Assembly: GCA_910586105.1 (NCBI GenBank)
Contig: CAJUGU010000105.1
Span: 1-14,503 of the forward strand
Direction: 5' to 3'
Source: an uncultured Eubacteriales bacterium
GTDB lineage: Bacteria > Bacillota > Clostridia > Oscillospirales > Butyricicoccaceae
Length of the DNA: 14,503 bases
Under the pieces are notes generated by a model. It worked only from the letters and a program-made list of their open reading frames with translations. It was not told the DNA's origin and did no database searches. Both the position numbers and the translations under genes were made by a program. Positions 6,856 through 13,938 of this stretch are shown here, in pieces; position 1 is the first letter of the stretch, and each line of letters begins with the position of its first letter.

Positions 6856-7474
6856 CTGCGACCCCCAGCTTTCCTAATAAATAATTCAGCGAACGGATAT
6901 CCGGCGAGAGCAGCAGCCTGCAAGGCACCTGATCGCCGTCGACCATGAAGTTTGCGCCGATCGTCATCAGGTAATCGGTATGCCCGCCGAATTCCGCCAT
7001 TGGCACGGCAAGGATGGCGCCCTGCATATCGACCGTGAAGCTCGGTACCGTCAGCTCGACGCTGATATCCGCGAGCCCCGACAGGGCGTTGATGAAGGTC
7101 GAGATCATGATATTGCCGATCTCGATCAGGGCCGAGTTTTCCAGCTCGCCCAGTTCGGAATAATCCACCAGCTCGCGATTGAGCATGGCCCCGAGGACCA
7201 GGTTCACGAATTCCAGCGGCTGAACCGACAGCATGATCCCGTTCATCTGCCCGCTGATGCCGACCAGCACGCCCGCCGTGATGGCTTCCGGCCCGCCGAT
7301 CCACTCGATCGCCTCGTTGTACCCCATGATCCGGACCTCAGGGTAGGTGATATGCACTTCCCGGTTGAGCATCGAGGAGAGCGCGGTCGCCGCGTTGCCC
7401 GTGCCGATGCTGCCGATCTCACGCAGAGTGTCGATCTCAAGTGCATTCAGTTCGTCGTAGTTCTTAATGATCAT
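6848..7474 (-). CDS. cheC: CheY-P phosphatase CheC
   Basis: A 208-residue member of the CheC/CheX/FliY phosphatase family that removes phosphate from CheY and partners with CheD in adaptation. The family motif is [DS]xxxExxN, 22 residues, then P, present twice in CheC. The second copy is intact: S114, E118, N121, P144. The first has D15, E19 and P45, but position 22 is Ser instead of Asn (EIGSIGTGNAAT). The N-terminal site may therefore be weak or inactive. The ATG at 7474 follows AAGGGG at about 8 nt. It lies 70 bp after the flgG gene with a hairpin between, and overlaps cheD. Confidence 0.95.
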   Translation of the reverse strand: MIIKNYDELNALEIDTLREIGSIGTGNAATALSSMLNREVHITYPEVRIMGYNEAIEWIGGPEAITAGVLVGISGQMNGIMLSVQPLEFVNLVLGAMLNRELVDYSELGELENSALIEIGNIMISTFINALSGLADISVELTVPSFTVDMQGAILAVPMAEFGGHTDYLMTIGANFMVDGDQVPCRLLLSPDIRSLNYLLGKLGVADG

Positions 7475-7505
7475 AGCTGTATCCCCTTTATGGCAGCCTG
7501 CCCCG

Positions 7506-7525
7506 CGGCAAAATGCGCTTTGCCG
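7506..7525. repeat. Stem-loop between flgG and cheC
   Basis: Arms CGGCAAA (7506-7512) and TTTGCCG (7519-7525) form a perfect 7-bp stem with a 6-nt loop in the 70-bp gap. There is no T-run after it on the minus strand, so it should not be a full terminator. It sits at the junction between structural flagellar genes and chemotaxis genes, where it could be a processing or partial attenuation site (inference). Confidence 0.4.
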
Positions 7526-7544
7526 GCGGCTTCAGGCGTTGATT

Positions 7545-8306
7545 TTAGCGCAGGTTATTGACCGTCGTTTCGATCTCGTCCGAGGTCTGCACCATCTTCA
7601 GCGCGTAACTGAACGAGCGCTGCGCCTCGATGACCTTGACCAGCTCGGTGCCGAGATCGGTGTTGGATGCCAGCAGGTGCCCCTTGACCAGCTTGCCCGT
7701 GCCGATCTGTACCGGCCCGTTTTTTTCGATCGGGATGAACCGGTTATCGCCGGTGCTGAGCATACCGTTGGTATTGACGAAATCGTAAATGCCGATCGGC
7801 AGCGTCGCCGTTTTGTCGGTGACTTCGATCAGGCGGCCCTCGTCGCTGAGCACGAAACGGCCCATCGCGTCGGACAGGTACCAGACCATCTCCATCACCG
7901 GGTTGCCGTCCTCGTCGACCTCCGGGTTGCCGTCCAGGTCGAGCACCTCGCGCTCATAGCTGCTCGTGATGAAGGAGCCGTCGCGGGTGTACGAATATTC
8001 GCCGCTCGTCGGGTCCCACAGGGCGAAAAAGCCGTCGCCCTCAATCGCGTAGTCCAGATCGCGCTTGGTATCCGGATAGGCCGTCCCACGGAAAGTGGAG
8101 TCGGCCGCGATCATGAACGTACCGGTGCCGCGCGGGAGCTCGTCTGCGTCGGCGCCCCGCATGAAATCGTTCATCAGCGCCATAAAGACCGGCTTTTTCG
8201 CAGTGAAGCCGTAAGTGTTCACGTTCGCGATGTTGTTGCCGTGTACGTCCAGCCGCCGCTGCTGCTGCTGCGCGCCTACCGCTGCCGTATAAAAGGACAT
8301 ATCCAT
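7545..8306 (-). CDS. flgG: Flagellar hook-basal body rod protein, FlgG type
   Basis: A 253-residue axial protein of the FlgG/FlgF family, exported through the flagellar apparatus to form the distal rod. The N-terminus has the flagellar rod signature RLDVHGNNIANVNTYGF (18-34). The middle has the hook-basal-body module AIEGDGFFALWD. The C-terminus reads NTDLGTELVKVIEAQRSFSY and then MVQTSDEIETTVNNLR, matching the coiled C-terminal helix of Firmicute FlgG. The start at 8306 follows GGGAGG at about 9 nt. A run of four glutamines near residue 13 comes from a (CAG)4 tract. It follows a paralogue by 15 bp, as flhO-flhP do in Bacillus and flgG1-flgG in Clostridioides difficile. Confidence 0.85.
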   Translation of the reverse strand: MDMSFYTAAVGAQQQQRRLDVHGNNIANVNTYGFTAKKPVFMALMNDFMRGADADELPRGTGTFMIAADSTFRGTAYPDTKRDLDYAIEGDGFFALWDPTSGEYSYTRDGSFITSSYEREVLDLDGNPEVDEDGNPVMEMVWYLSDAMGRFVLSDEGRLIEVTDKTATLPIGIYDFVNTNGMLSTGDNRFIPIEKNGPVQIGTGKLVKGHLLASNTDLGTELVKVIEAQRSFSYALKMVQTSDEIETTVNNLR

Positions 8307-8321
8307 GGTTCCGTTCCTCCC

Positions 8322-9080
8322 TTACATGCGTCCGAGCTCGCCGGTCGCTTTGGTCATCAGTTCGTCGTACATCTTTGAGACCTGCGCCGCGCTCTGGTAG
8401 GCGCGCTGCTCTGAGATCATTTTGACCATCTGCTGCATCATGTCGACGTTCGAGCGCTCGAGCAGGCCGTTGATCACGCGCACGTCGTCCACCGGCTGCG
8501 GCTGCGCCCCGTCCGGCACAAACAGCGCCTGATCGTTCTTGATCGGCTGCTGGTCTTCGGGGAACTGGTAAACGCCCAGCCGCCCAAGGAACGCGCCGTC
8601 GTCGGTATAGATCCCGCCGTAGCTGTCGCCGTGGATCTTGTCGGTGCGGACGTAGATCTCATTACCTTCCGCGTCGAGCACGCGGCCGATCGCCGGAAGC
8701 GTCAGGAACCCTTCGTTGTCGAGCGAAAACGCCCCCGCGCGCGAATAGACCACGCCGTCCCGCCCATTGAAGGCGAAATAGCAGTTTTCGTTCCCTTCGA
8801 TCGCGAAATCAAGCGCTTCGCCCGTCTCGTCGTAGCTGGCGACGGTGTAGTCGGTATAGTTCTGGCTCGGCACTGTAATATAGCTTTGCCGGCCGATGTC
8901 GATGTAAGTCTTCTCCTTGTTGCCGACGCGCTGCCAGAGCACGTCCTCAAAGGTCGTGGCTGTGAAAGTGTCTGCTTTGAAACCGGTCGTGGAGACGTTC
9001 GCCATATTGTTGGAGATCACATCGAGGTGCCGCCCGTGGGTCAGCATCCCCGAAGTAAGGTTATAAAAGCCCTTGAACAT
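8322..9080 (-). CDS. Flagellar basal-body rod protein, FlgF/FlgG family (FlhO/FlgG1 type)
   Basis: A 252-residue paralogue of the next gene and likewise a rod component. It opens with MFKGFYNLTSGMLTHGRHLD and has the rod signature DVISNNMANVSTTGFKAD (20-37). The central AIEGNENCYFAF segment corresponds to the usual AIxGxGFF block but is altered. The C-terminus NVDMMQQMVKMISEQRAYQS is the conserved family helix. The ATG at 9080 follows AAAGGAAGG at about 8 nt. It lies directly downstream of the sigma factor gene, the position of FlhO or FlgG1 in relatives. Whether it acts as FlgF or as a second FlgG cannot be decided from sequence alone. Confidence 0.85.
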   Translation of the reverse strand: MFKGFYNLTSGMLTHGRHLDVISNNMANVSTTGFKADTFTATTFEDVLWQRVGNKEKTYIDIGRQSYITVPSQNYTDYTVASYDETGEALDFAIEGNENCYFAFNGRDGVVYSRAGAFSLDNEGFLTLPAIGRVLDAEGNEIYVRTDKIHGDSYGGIYTDDGAFLGRLGVYQFPEDQQPIKNDQALFVPDGAQPQPVDDVRVINGLLERSNVDMMQQMVKMISEQRAYQSAAQVSKMYDELMTKATGELGRM

Positions 9081-9107
9081 TGATCGTACCTTCCTTTCAG
9101 AGCTTGT

Positions 9108-9869
9108 TCATTCATCGTTTAAGTATTGCGAAAGCGCCTTGCGCAGCTTACGCAGCGCCTTGGTGTGGATCTGGGAGACGCGGACCGGGCTGACGCCCAA
9201 CACCGAAGCGATCTCGGTGCGCTTGAGGTCGCGCTCATGGTAGAGGGAAAGCACGAGCTGTTCGTTCTCTTCCAGCTCGGAGATCGCCTTTGCGAGCACC
9301 TCGACCAGCTCGGTGCGCTGAAGCTCCTCCTCCGGGTAGCGCGCATCGCTCGCCGCCCAGTGCTCACGGTTCTGTTCGATCAGCTCTTCGAGCGAAATGA
9401 CATTGCGGGTGAACGAGATCCCGACCGCTCGGCGGTACTGCGCCAGCGTCAGCCCGATCTCCTCCGCGACCTCCTGCTCGGTCGGCTCGCGGCCCATCCC
9501 GGCCGCAAGCTCCGCCGCCGTTTGATCGATCTTCTGCACCCGCCGCCGGACCGAGCTTGCAACCCAGTCCTGCTTTTTCGCGTAGTCAATGATCATACCG
9601 CGGATACGGATCGCGGCGTAAGCCTCGAACGAGCCCTTTTCCGGGTCGTACTTCTCGACTGCGTCCGCCATCGTGATCAGCCCTTCGTTGATGATATCAT
9701 CCAACTGGGCGAAGCTGGAATATACGTCCTGCAGCCGCAGCGCAATGCTTTTGATCATATTGCTGTAGCGCAGGACGATCTCCCATTTCACGTCTTGCGC
9801 GCGGGTCTGGAGGTATTCGCAGAAAAGCTCCTCTACCGGGCGCTCCTTCTCAGCAGTCGCCCCTCTCAT
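9108..9869 (-). CDS. fliA: Flagellar sigma factor, sigma-28/SigD type
   Basis: A 253-residue alternative sigma factor directing RNA polymerase to late flagellar and chemotaxis promoters. Region 2 is clear: LDDIINEGLITMADAVEKYD (56-75), then RIRGMIIDYAKKQDWV (88-103), where RIRG and QDWV are typical of the FliA/SigD group. Region 3 lies around 110-165, and region 4 ends with SVLGVSPVRVSQIHTKALRK (222-241). Its ATG overlaps the flhA stop as ATGA, so it is probably translated by coupling; its own ribosome site is weak (GAAGAAGG about 10 nt away). In Bacillus and Clostridium this gene also lies downstream of flhA, but flhF and flhG normally lie between. No anti-sigma factor FlgM gene is in the window. 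Confidence 0.95.
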   Translation of the reverse strand: MRGATAEKERPVEELFCEYLQTRAQDVKWEIVLRYSNMIKSIALRLQDVYSSFAQLDDIINEGLITMADAVEKYDPEKGSFEAYAAIRIRGMIIDYAKKQDWVASSVRRRVQKIDQTAAELAAGMGREPTEQEVAEEIGLTLAQYRRAVGISFTRNVISLEELIEQNREHWAASDARYPEEELQRTELVEVLAKAISELEENEQLVLSLYHERDLKRTEIASVLGVSPVRVSQIHTKALRKLRKALSQYLNDE

Positions 9870-11977
9870 ATGCCGACCGCCTTCTTCCCAGCCGCGCTTG
9901 GCAGTGTGATATTCCCAAGCGACTGGATCTGCGCGGTGCCAACGATCTCGTTAAATGCAAGCACGCAGAGGTTCGGGAAATACTGCCGCAGCAGGCGGCT
10001 CAGATAAATGCGGATGACCTGGCTGGTCAGCAGCACCGGCGCAGTGCCAAGATCCGCGAACTTCGGAACGCACTCCGCGATCTGAGATATGATGGGCTGC
10101 AAAAGCTCGGGGCCCATCGAAAGATAAATGCCATGGTCGTTTTTGGTCAGGGACGCGACCACGCGCCGCTCGACCTCGCTGTCGAGCGTGATCACGCGCA
10201 GCTGCCCATTCTCGCAGAAGCGCCGGGTGATTGTGCGGCTGAGCGCCGAACGCACCGCCTCGGTGATCAGGTCGGGGTCGCGGGTACTGTTCATAGTGTC
10301 CACCATCGTTTCGAGGATGGTCACCATATCGCGGATCGGGATGCCCTCCATCAGCAGGCTGCGCAGCACCTTTTCGAGCAGCGCATACGAGACGATATTC
10401 GGGCAGGCCTCCTCGACCAGATCGGGCGCGGTCTTCTTGAGGTTCTCCACGATCTGGATGGTCTCGCTGCGCGTCAGCAGCTCGTAGGCGTGCTGCTTGA
10501 TCGTTTCGGAAAGGTGGGTCAGCATGACCGACAGCGGGTCGATGACCGTATAGCCGTAGATCTCGGCCATTTCCTTGTTCTCCGGCAGGATCCAGCGCGA
10601 CGGGATGCCGTAGGCCGGCTCAATGGTCTCGATGCCGTCGATCTCGCCCAGCGGGTTGGAAGGCTCAAGCGCCAGATAATAATCCACCAGGATCTCGCCC
10701 TTCGCGACCTCCTCGCCCTTGATGCGGACAATATACTGGTTGGTGCCCAGCATTGAGCCGTCATGCAGGCGCACGGTCGGGATCACGAAGCCCATTTCCT
10801 GCGCGTACTGCCGCCGGAAAATGACGATCCGGTTGATGAGCTTGCCGCCGCTGCTTTCGTCGACCAGGGGGATCAGGCTGTAGCCGACCTCCATTTCGAT
10901 CGGTTCGACCGACAGCAGCGAGTATACGTTGTTGATGTCCTTGTAATAATCGGTTTCCGACGGCGCGGCCTCAATCGGCGGCGGCGCAGCCTCCTGCACC
11001 TGCGCGGCGATCTCGGCCTGCTCCTGCTTGCGCATCCCGCGGCGGATGAACAGGCTGATCCCGATCAGGATCGCCGCGACGATCGCAAGCGGCAGATGCG
11101 GGGTGTTCGGCATGATCGCCAGGAAAATCAGCGCCGCGCCCGTCGCGGTGATCGCGGTCGGCTGCGACGAGAACTGGCCGATCACGTCGGTGTTCAGGCT
11201 GCCCTCGGAGACCGAACGGGTGACGATCATACCGGTCGCGGTCGAGATCATCAGCGCGGGCAGCTGGGAGACCAGGCCGTCGCCGATGGTCGCGGTCGAA
11301 TACCGCGCGGCGACCTCTGCGAGATCGCCCCCGCCCATGACCATGCCGATAATGATGCCGCCAATCAGGTTAATCGCTGTGATAATGAGCGACATGACGG
11401 CGTCGCCCTTGACAATCTTGGTAGCGCCGTCCATCGCGCCGTAGAAGTCGGCTTCCTTCTGGATCTTCTCGCGGCGCATCCGCGCGCCCTGTTCATCAAT
11501 CAGGCCGCTGTTGAGGTCGGCGTCGATCGCCATCTGTTTGCCGGGCATCGCATCGAGGGTGAAGCGGGCGGCGACCTCCGCCACGCGCTCCGCGCCCTTG
11601 GTGATGACCAAAAACTGCACCAGCACGATGATGAAAAAGATTATGAAACCAATGACGATGTTGCCGCTCGTGATCAAACTGCCAAACGCGGCGATGACTT
11701 CGCCCGCATAACCATTCGACAGGATCAGGCGCGTCGTAGACACGTTCATGCCGAGCCGGAACAGCGTTGTGATCAATAGCAGAGATGGGAAGATGGAAAA
11801 CTCCAGCGCTTCGGTGATGTTCATCGTGATCATTAAGATCATGATGGACAGTGCAATGTTGACAACCAGCAGGACGTCCAGTAGCCCGGCTGGCAGCGGG
11901 AGGATCAGGAACAGTACGATCACGACTACGCCGAGCGCGACCGAGTTCTTCGCCATCGTCTGCAATAGGCGTCTCAT
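9866..11977 (-). CDS. flhA: Flagellar export gate protein FlhA
   Basis: A 703-residue membrane protein of the FHIPEP family, the large component of the flagellar type III export gate. Residues about 12-312 contain the membrane helices, interrupted by the conserved cytoplasmic loop RVAEVAARFTLDAMPGKQMA (131-150), DADLNSGLIDEQGARMRR and EADFYGAMDGATKIVKGDA (175-193). A charged, Ala/Pro-rich linker (about 315-340) leads to the soluble C-terminal domain that receives substrates and chaperones. The ATG at 11977 follows GAAGGAGG at 6 nt. Another ATG four bases upstream is out of frame. It overlaps fliA by 4 bp. Upstream there is a 328-bp gap where fliR and flhB would be expected. Confidence 0.97.
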   Translation of the reverse strand: MRRLLQTMAKNSVALGVVVIVLFLILPLPAGLLDVLLVVNIALSIMILMITMNITEALEFSIFPSLLLITTLFRLGMNVSTTRLILSNGYAGEVIAAFGSLITSGNIVIGFIIFFIIVLVQFLVITKGAERVAEVAARFTLDAMPGKQMAIDADLNSGLIDEQGARMRREKIQKEADFYGAMDGATKIVKGDAVMSLIITAINLIGGIIIGMVMGGGDLAEVAARYSTATIGDGLVSQLPALMISTATGMIVTRSVSEGSLNTDVIGQFSSQPTAITATGAALIFLAIMPNTPHLPLAIVAAILIGISLFIRRGMRKQEQAEIAAQVQEAAPPPIEAAPSETDYYKDINNVYSLLSVEPIEMEVGYSLIPLVDESSGGKLINRIVIFRRQYAQEMGFVIPTVRLHDGSMLGTNQYIVRIKGEEVAKGEILVDYYLALEPSNPLGEIDGIETIEPAYGIPSRWILPENKEMAEIYGYTVIDPLSVMLTHLSETIKQHAYELLTRSETIQIVENLKKTAPDLVEEACPNIVSYALLEKVLRSLLMEGIPIRDMVTILETMVDTMNSTRDPDLITEAVRSALSRTITRRFCENGQLRVITLDSEVERRVVASLTKNDHGIYLSMGPELLQPIISQIAECVPKFADLGTAPVLLTSQVIRIYLSRLLRQYFPNLCVLAFNEIVGTAQIQSLGNITLPSAAGKKAVGI

Positions 11978-12305
11978 CCATTTCCTCCTTCCTTGAACTT
12001 ACGGGGTTGGTTCGATGGCTGGCCGGCCTGGCCGCGCCCTCCCCGCGGGGACGGGAAGCGGCGTCAGCCGTGCCGTCGCAAGGCCGTCCGGGCCCTGCGG
12101 TTTATGAAAATCGAATTTTCGATCGATCGCAAGTCGAGAAGACATGCGGGATCTTCCGAATCATCGGGGATACTTCCTGCGCCGTCCCGATCCGGCGCTC
12201 CGCTTCGGCGAACCCTCGCGGCTCCCGCAAACGCGTTCCATGCGGCCACGTACTTCGCCGGATCCGCCAAAGCGCCCGCGCTTGACGCGGTACGCTGCCC
12301 GTCCG
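11978..12305. other. Non-coding gap where fliR and flhB would be expected
   Basis: 328 bp between fliQ and flhA. No frame gives the hydrophobic runs of FliR or FlhB: minus-strand frames give short Arg/Gly/Ala-rich peptides broken by stops, so I see no recognisable remnant. It holds a GC-rich hairpin near 12037-12055, an A/T-rich palindromic patch (GAAAAT/ATTTTC near 12106-12120, then TCGATCGATCG) and the flhA ribosome site. A weak promoter candidate for flhA pairs TTGCGA (12132-12127) with TTTCAT (12109-12104) at 17-nt spacing, each 4 of 6. It is too weak to list alone. Confidence 0.6.
12037..12055 (-). repeat. GC-rich hairpin in the flhA leader
   Basis: A perfect 12-bp palindrome TCCCCGCGGGGA (12040-12051) is flanked by CCC and GGG that extend the stem past one unpaired base. 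It lies about 60 bp upstream of the flhA start. No T-run follows, so it is not a classical terminator. It might reduce read-through or mark an RNA processing point (inference). Confidence 0.5.
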
Positions 12306-12560
12306 CTATTTCATCAGCTCGAACAGGCCAAGCGTATACTCTTGCAGGGTCATCATCCAGCTCCCGCCAACGACAAGGAACAGGATCACCACGATCAGCT
12401 TGAGCACAAATGCGATCGTCTGCTCGTGGATCTGCGTGACCGCCTGCAGGATCGCCGTCGCCACGCCGACCGCCAGAGCCAGCAGCAGGATCGGGGCGCC
12501 CAACCGGATCGCAACGCCGATCCCATCCCGGAAAACGTCGGTCACCTGCGTGATTTCCAT
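12306..12560 (-). CDS. fliQ: Flagellar export gate protein FliQ
   Basis: An 84-residue membrane protein, the usual size of FliQ, part of the FliP-FliQ-FliR core of the flagellar export gate. It has two hydrophobic helices, about 16-40 (AIRLGAPILLLALAVGVATA) and 49-70 (IAFVLKLIVVILFLVVGGSW), joined by the conserved TQIHEQT loop. It starts 12 bp after fliP. The partner gene fliR, normally next, is not found; the next gene is flhA. Confidence 0.96.
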   Translation of the reverse strand: MEITQVTDVFRDGIGVAIRLGAPILLLALAVGVATAILQAVTQIHEQTIAFVLKLIVVILFLVVGGSWMMTLQEYTLGLFELMK

Positions 12561-12572
12561 GCGTCACCCTTC

Positions 12573-13250
12573 CTAATGAACCCCCTGTACGAGCGTGGAG
12601 AACACCAGCTCCCAGCCGTTCAGGGTGATGAAAAGCAGCAGCTTGAACGGCGTGGAGATCATGGAGGGTGGCAGCATGATCATGCCCATCGACATGAGCG
12701 TCGACGATACGATGATATCGATCAGCAGGAACGGGATGTACAGGTAAAACCCGATCTGAAACGCTTTCTTCAGCTCGCTCGTCATAAACGCGGGCGTGAC
12801 CACCCGCATCGGCAGCTCCTCCGCAAGCACTTCGATCTCCCCGTCCGGAATCTCGATCCCCGACATACTGCAAAACAGGTTCAGAGAACTGCTCTCAGTC
12901 TGCCGCAGCATGAAATCCTTGAGCGGCACGCCCGCCCGTTCAAAAAATTCCTCCTGCGTGATCTCATCATTGACATACGGCGCATACGCCTGTTCGTTGA
13001 TCTGGTCGATCGTCGGCCCCATCGTGAACAGCGTCAGGAATAAGGCAATGCCGATCAGCACCATGTTCGGCGGCGTCTGCTGGGTGCCCAGCGCCGTGCG
13101 CAGGAACGACAGTGAAATGACGTACCGTGTGAATGAGGTCGTCATGACGACCAGCGAGGGGAGCAGCGTCAGCATCGCGGTCAGGAAGATGAATTCGATC
13201 GCGCTGACGCCGTCCCCATTGATGTTTATCAGTGCATCCAGATTGTTCAT
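12573..13250 (-). CDS. fliP: Flagellar export gate protein FliP
   Basis: A 225-residue membrane protein of the export gate core. It has the family blocks MTTSFTRYVISLSFLRTALG (36-55), GTQQTPPNMVLIGIALFLT, FMTSELKKAFQIGFYLYIPF and VSSTLMSMGMIMLPPSMIS. It begins MNNLDALININGDG, with no cleavable signal peptide, like Bacillus FliP and unlike proteobacterial FliP. The start at 13250 has GGAGG about 11 nt upstream, slightly far, next to a small CCGCA/TGCGG stem. Upstream is a 65-bp GC-rich gap after cheY with a 12-bp palindrome at 13290-13301. No fliO-like gene is present there. Confidence 0.96.
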   Translation of the reverse strand: MNNLDALININGDGVSAIEFIFLTAMLTLLPSLVVMTTSFTRYVISLSFLRTALGTQQTPPNMVLIGIALFLTLFTMGPTIDQINEQAYAPYVNDEITQEEFFERAGVPLKDFMLRQTESSSLNLFCSMSGIEIPDGEIEVLAEELPMRVVTPAFMTSELKKAFQIGFYLYIPFLLIDIIVSSTLMSMGMIMLPPSMISTPFKLLLFITLNGWELVFSTLVQGVH

Positions 13251-13315
13251 GTTTTCAAAATCCTCCGCAGGATGCGGAATTTACGCCGCGCGCCGCGGCG
13301 CGGGCTCCCGCAGAA

Positions 13316-13681
13316 TCACGGGGCGCCCAGGATCGACGTGACCGTCTTCAGGATCCGGTCCGGCTTGAAGGGCTTGACGATGAAATCCTTCGCGCCCGAC
13401 TGGATCGCCTCAATGACCATGGCCTCCTGCCCCATCGCCGAGCACATGACCACGTTCGCCGCCGGGTTCTTCGCCCGGATAGCCTTCAGCGCTTCCAGCC
13501 CATCCATGTTGGGCATGGTGATATCCATAATGACCAGGTCGGGGCTCAGCTCGGTGAACTTCTCCACCGCGTCCGCGCCGTCGACCGCCTCGTACAGGTC
13601 GGTATAACCGTTTTTGCTCAACGCATCCTTGACGACCTTTCGCATGAACGCCGCGTCGTCAACACACAAAATCTTTGCCAT
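13316..13681 (-). CDS. cheY: Chemotaxis response regulator CheY
   Basis: A 121-residue single-domain receiver that, when phosphorylated by CheA, binds the flagellar switch. All receiver residues are visible: acidic pair D8/D9, phospho-acceptor D53 in VIMDITMPNMDG, S81 in VVMCSAM and K103 in FIVKPF. There is no output domain. It lies downstream of fliN/fliY and upstream of fliP, exactly where cheY sits in the Bacillus fla/che operon, which supports CheY rather than another small regulator. Its ribosome site is modest (TGAGGA about 7 nt away). A 257-bp non-coding stretch precedes it. Probable phosphatases, CheC and FliN/FliY, are in the same operon. Confidence 0.93.
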   Translation of the reverse strand: MAKILCVDDAAFMRKVVKDALSKNGYTDLYEAVDGADAVEKFTELSPDLVIMDITMPNMDGLEALKAIRAKNPAANVVMCSAMGQEAMVIEAIQSGAKDFIVKPFKPDRILKTVTSILGAP

Positions 13682-13938
13682 CGTTCGTTCCTCATTTCCA
13701 GCGGGGTCCGCCCGCTTGATATTTCATTTCAGTGAACGCCCCTGCTGCATCTGCGCGTCCGTGCGCCGCCCCTGCAGCCCGAGCCCTCAGCGACCGTTCA
13801 AAACAGCTTGCGATAACCGCATGTGTCTTTCTGCCGCCGCACAGCGTTGCCTTTCCCGGACAGGCGTCAGCCCGCCTGCCGAAAAGCGCCTTGCCCGTCC
13901 TGCGGCGCGCTTATCACAATTGATCCCTTCACAGTTCC
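13682..13938. other. Intergenic region between fliN/fliY and cheY
   Basis: 257 bp, long for this operon. On the minus strand it has three stem-loops: AAGCGC/GCGCTT (13884-13912) ending in a short T-run, GGCAGGCG/CGCCTGTC with one wobble (13859-13880), and AGCGGG/CCCGCT just before the cheY ribosome site (about 13700-13716). Only frames of 14-16 codons exist, none convincing. I see no clear promoter. Partial termination or processing here could set the level of cheY and downstream genes (inference). Confidence 0.5.

Noticed and set aside
8250..8275. (CAG)4 tract in flgG as a phase-variable repeat
   Set aside because: Four triplet units keep the frame when they slip and are too few to suggest phase variation.
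10763..11779. A 338-codon plus-strand frame opposite flhA
   Set aside because: Extremely Arg/Asp/His-rich composition typical of a shadow frame, while flhA has clear family motifs.
12064..12873. A 269-codon minus-strand frame covering fliQ, part of fliP and the gap, as a possible fliR remnant
   Set aside because: It is a hydrophilic Asp/Arg/Gly-rich frame shifted against fliP and fliQ, with none of the membrane helices expected of FliR.
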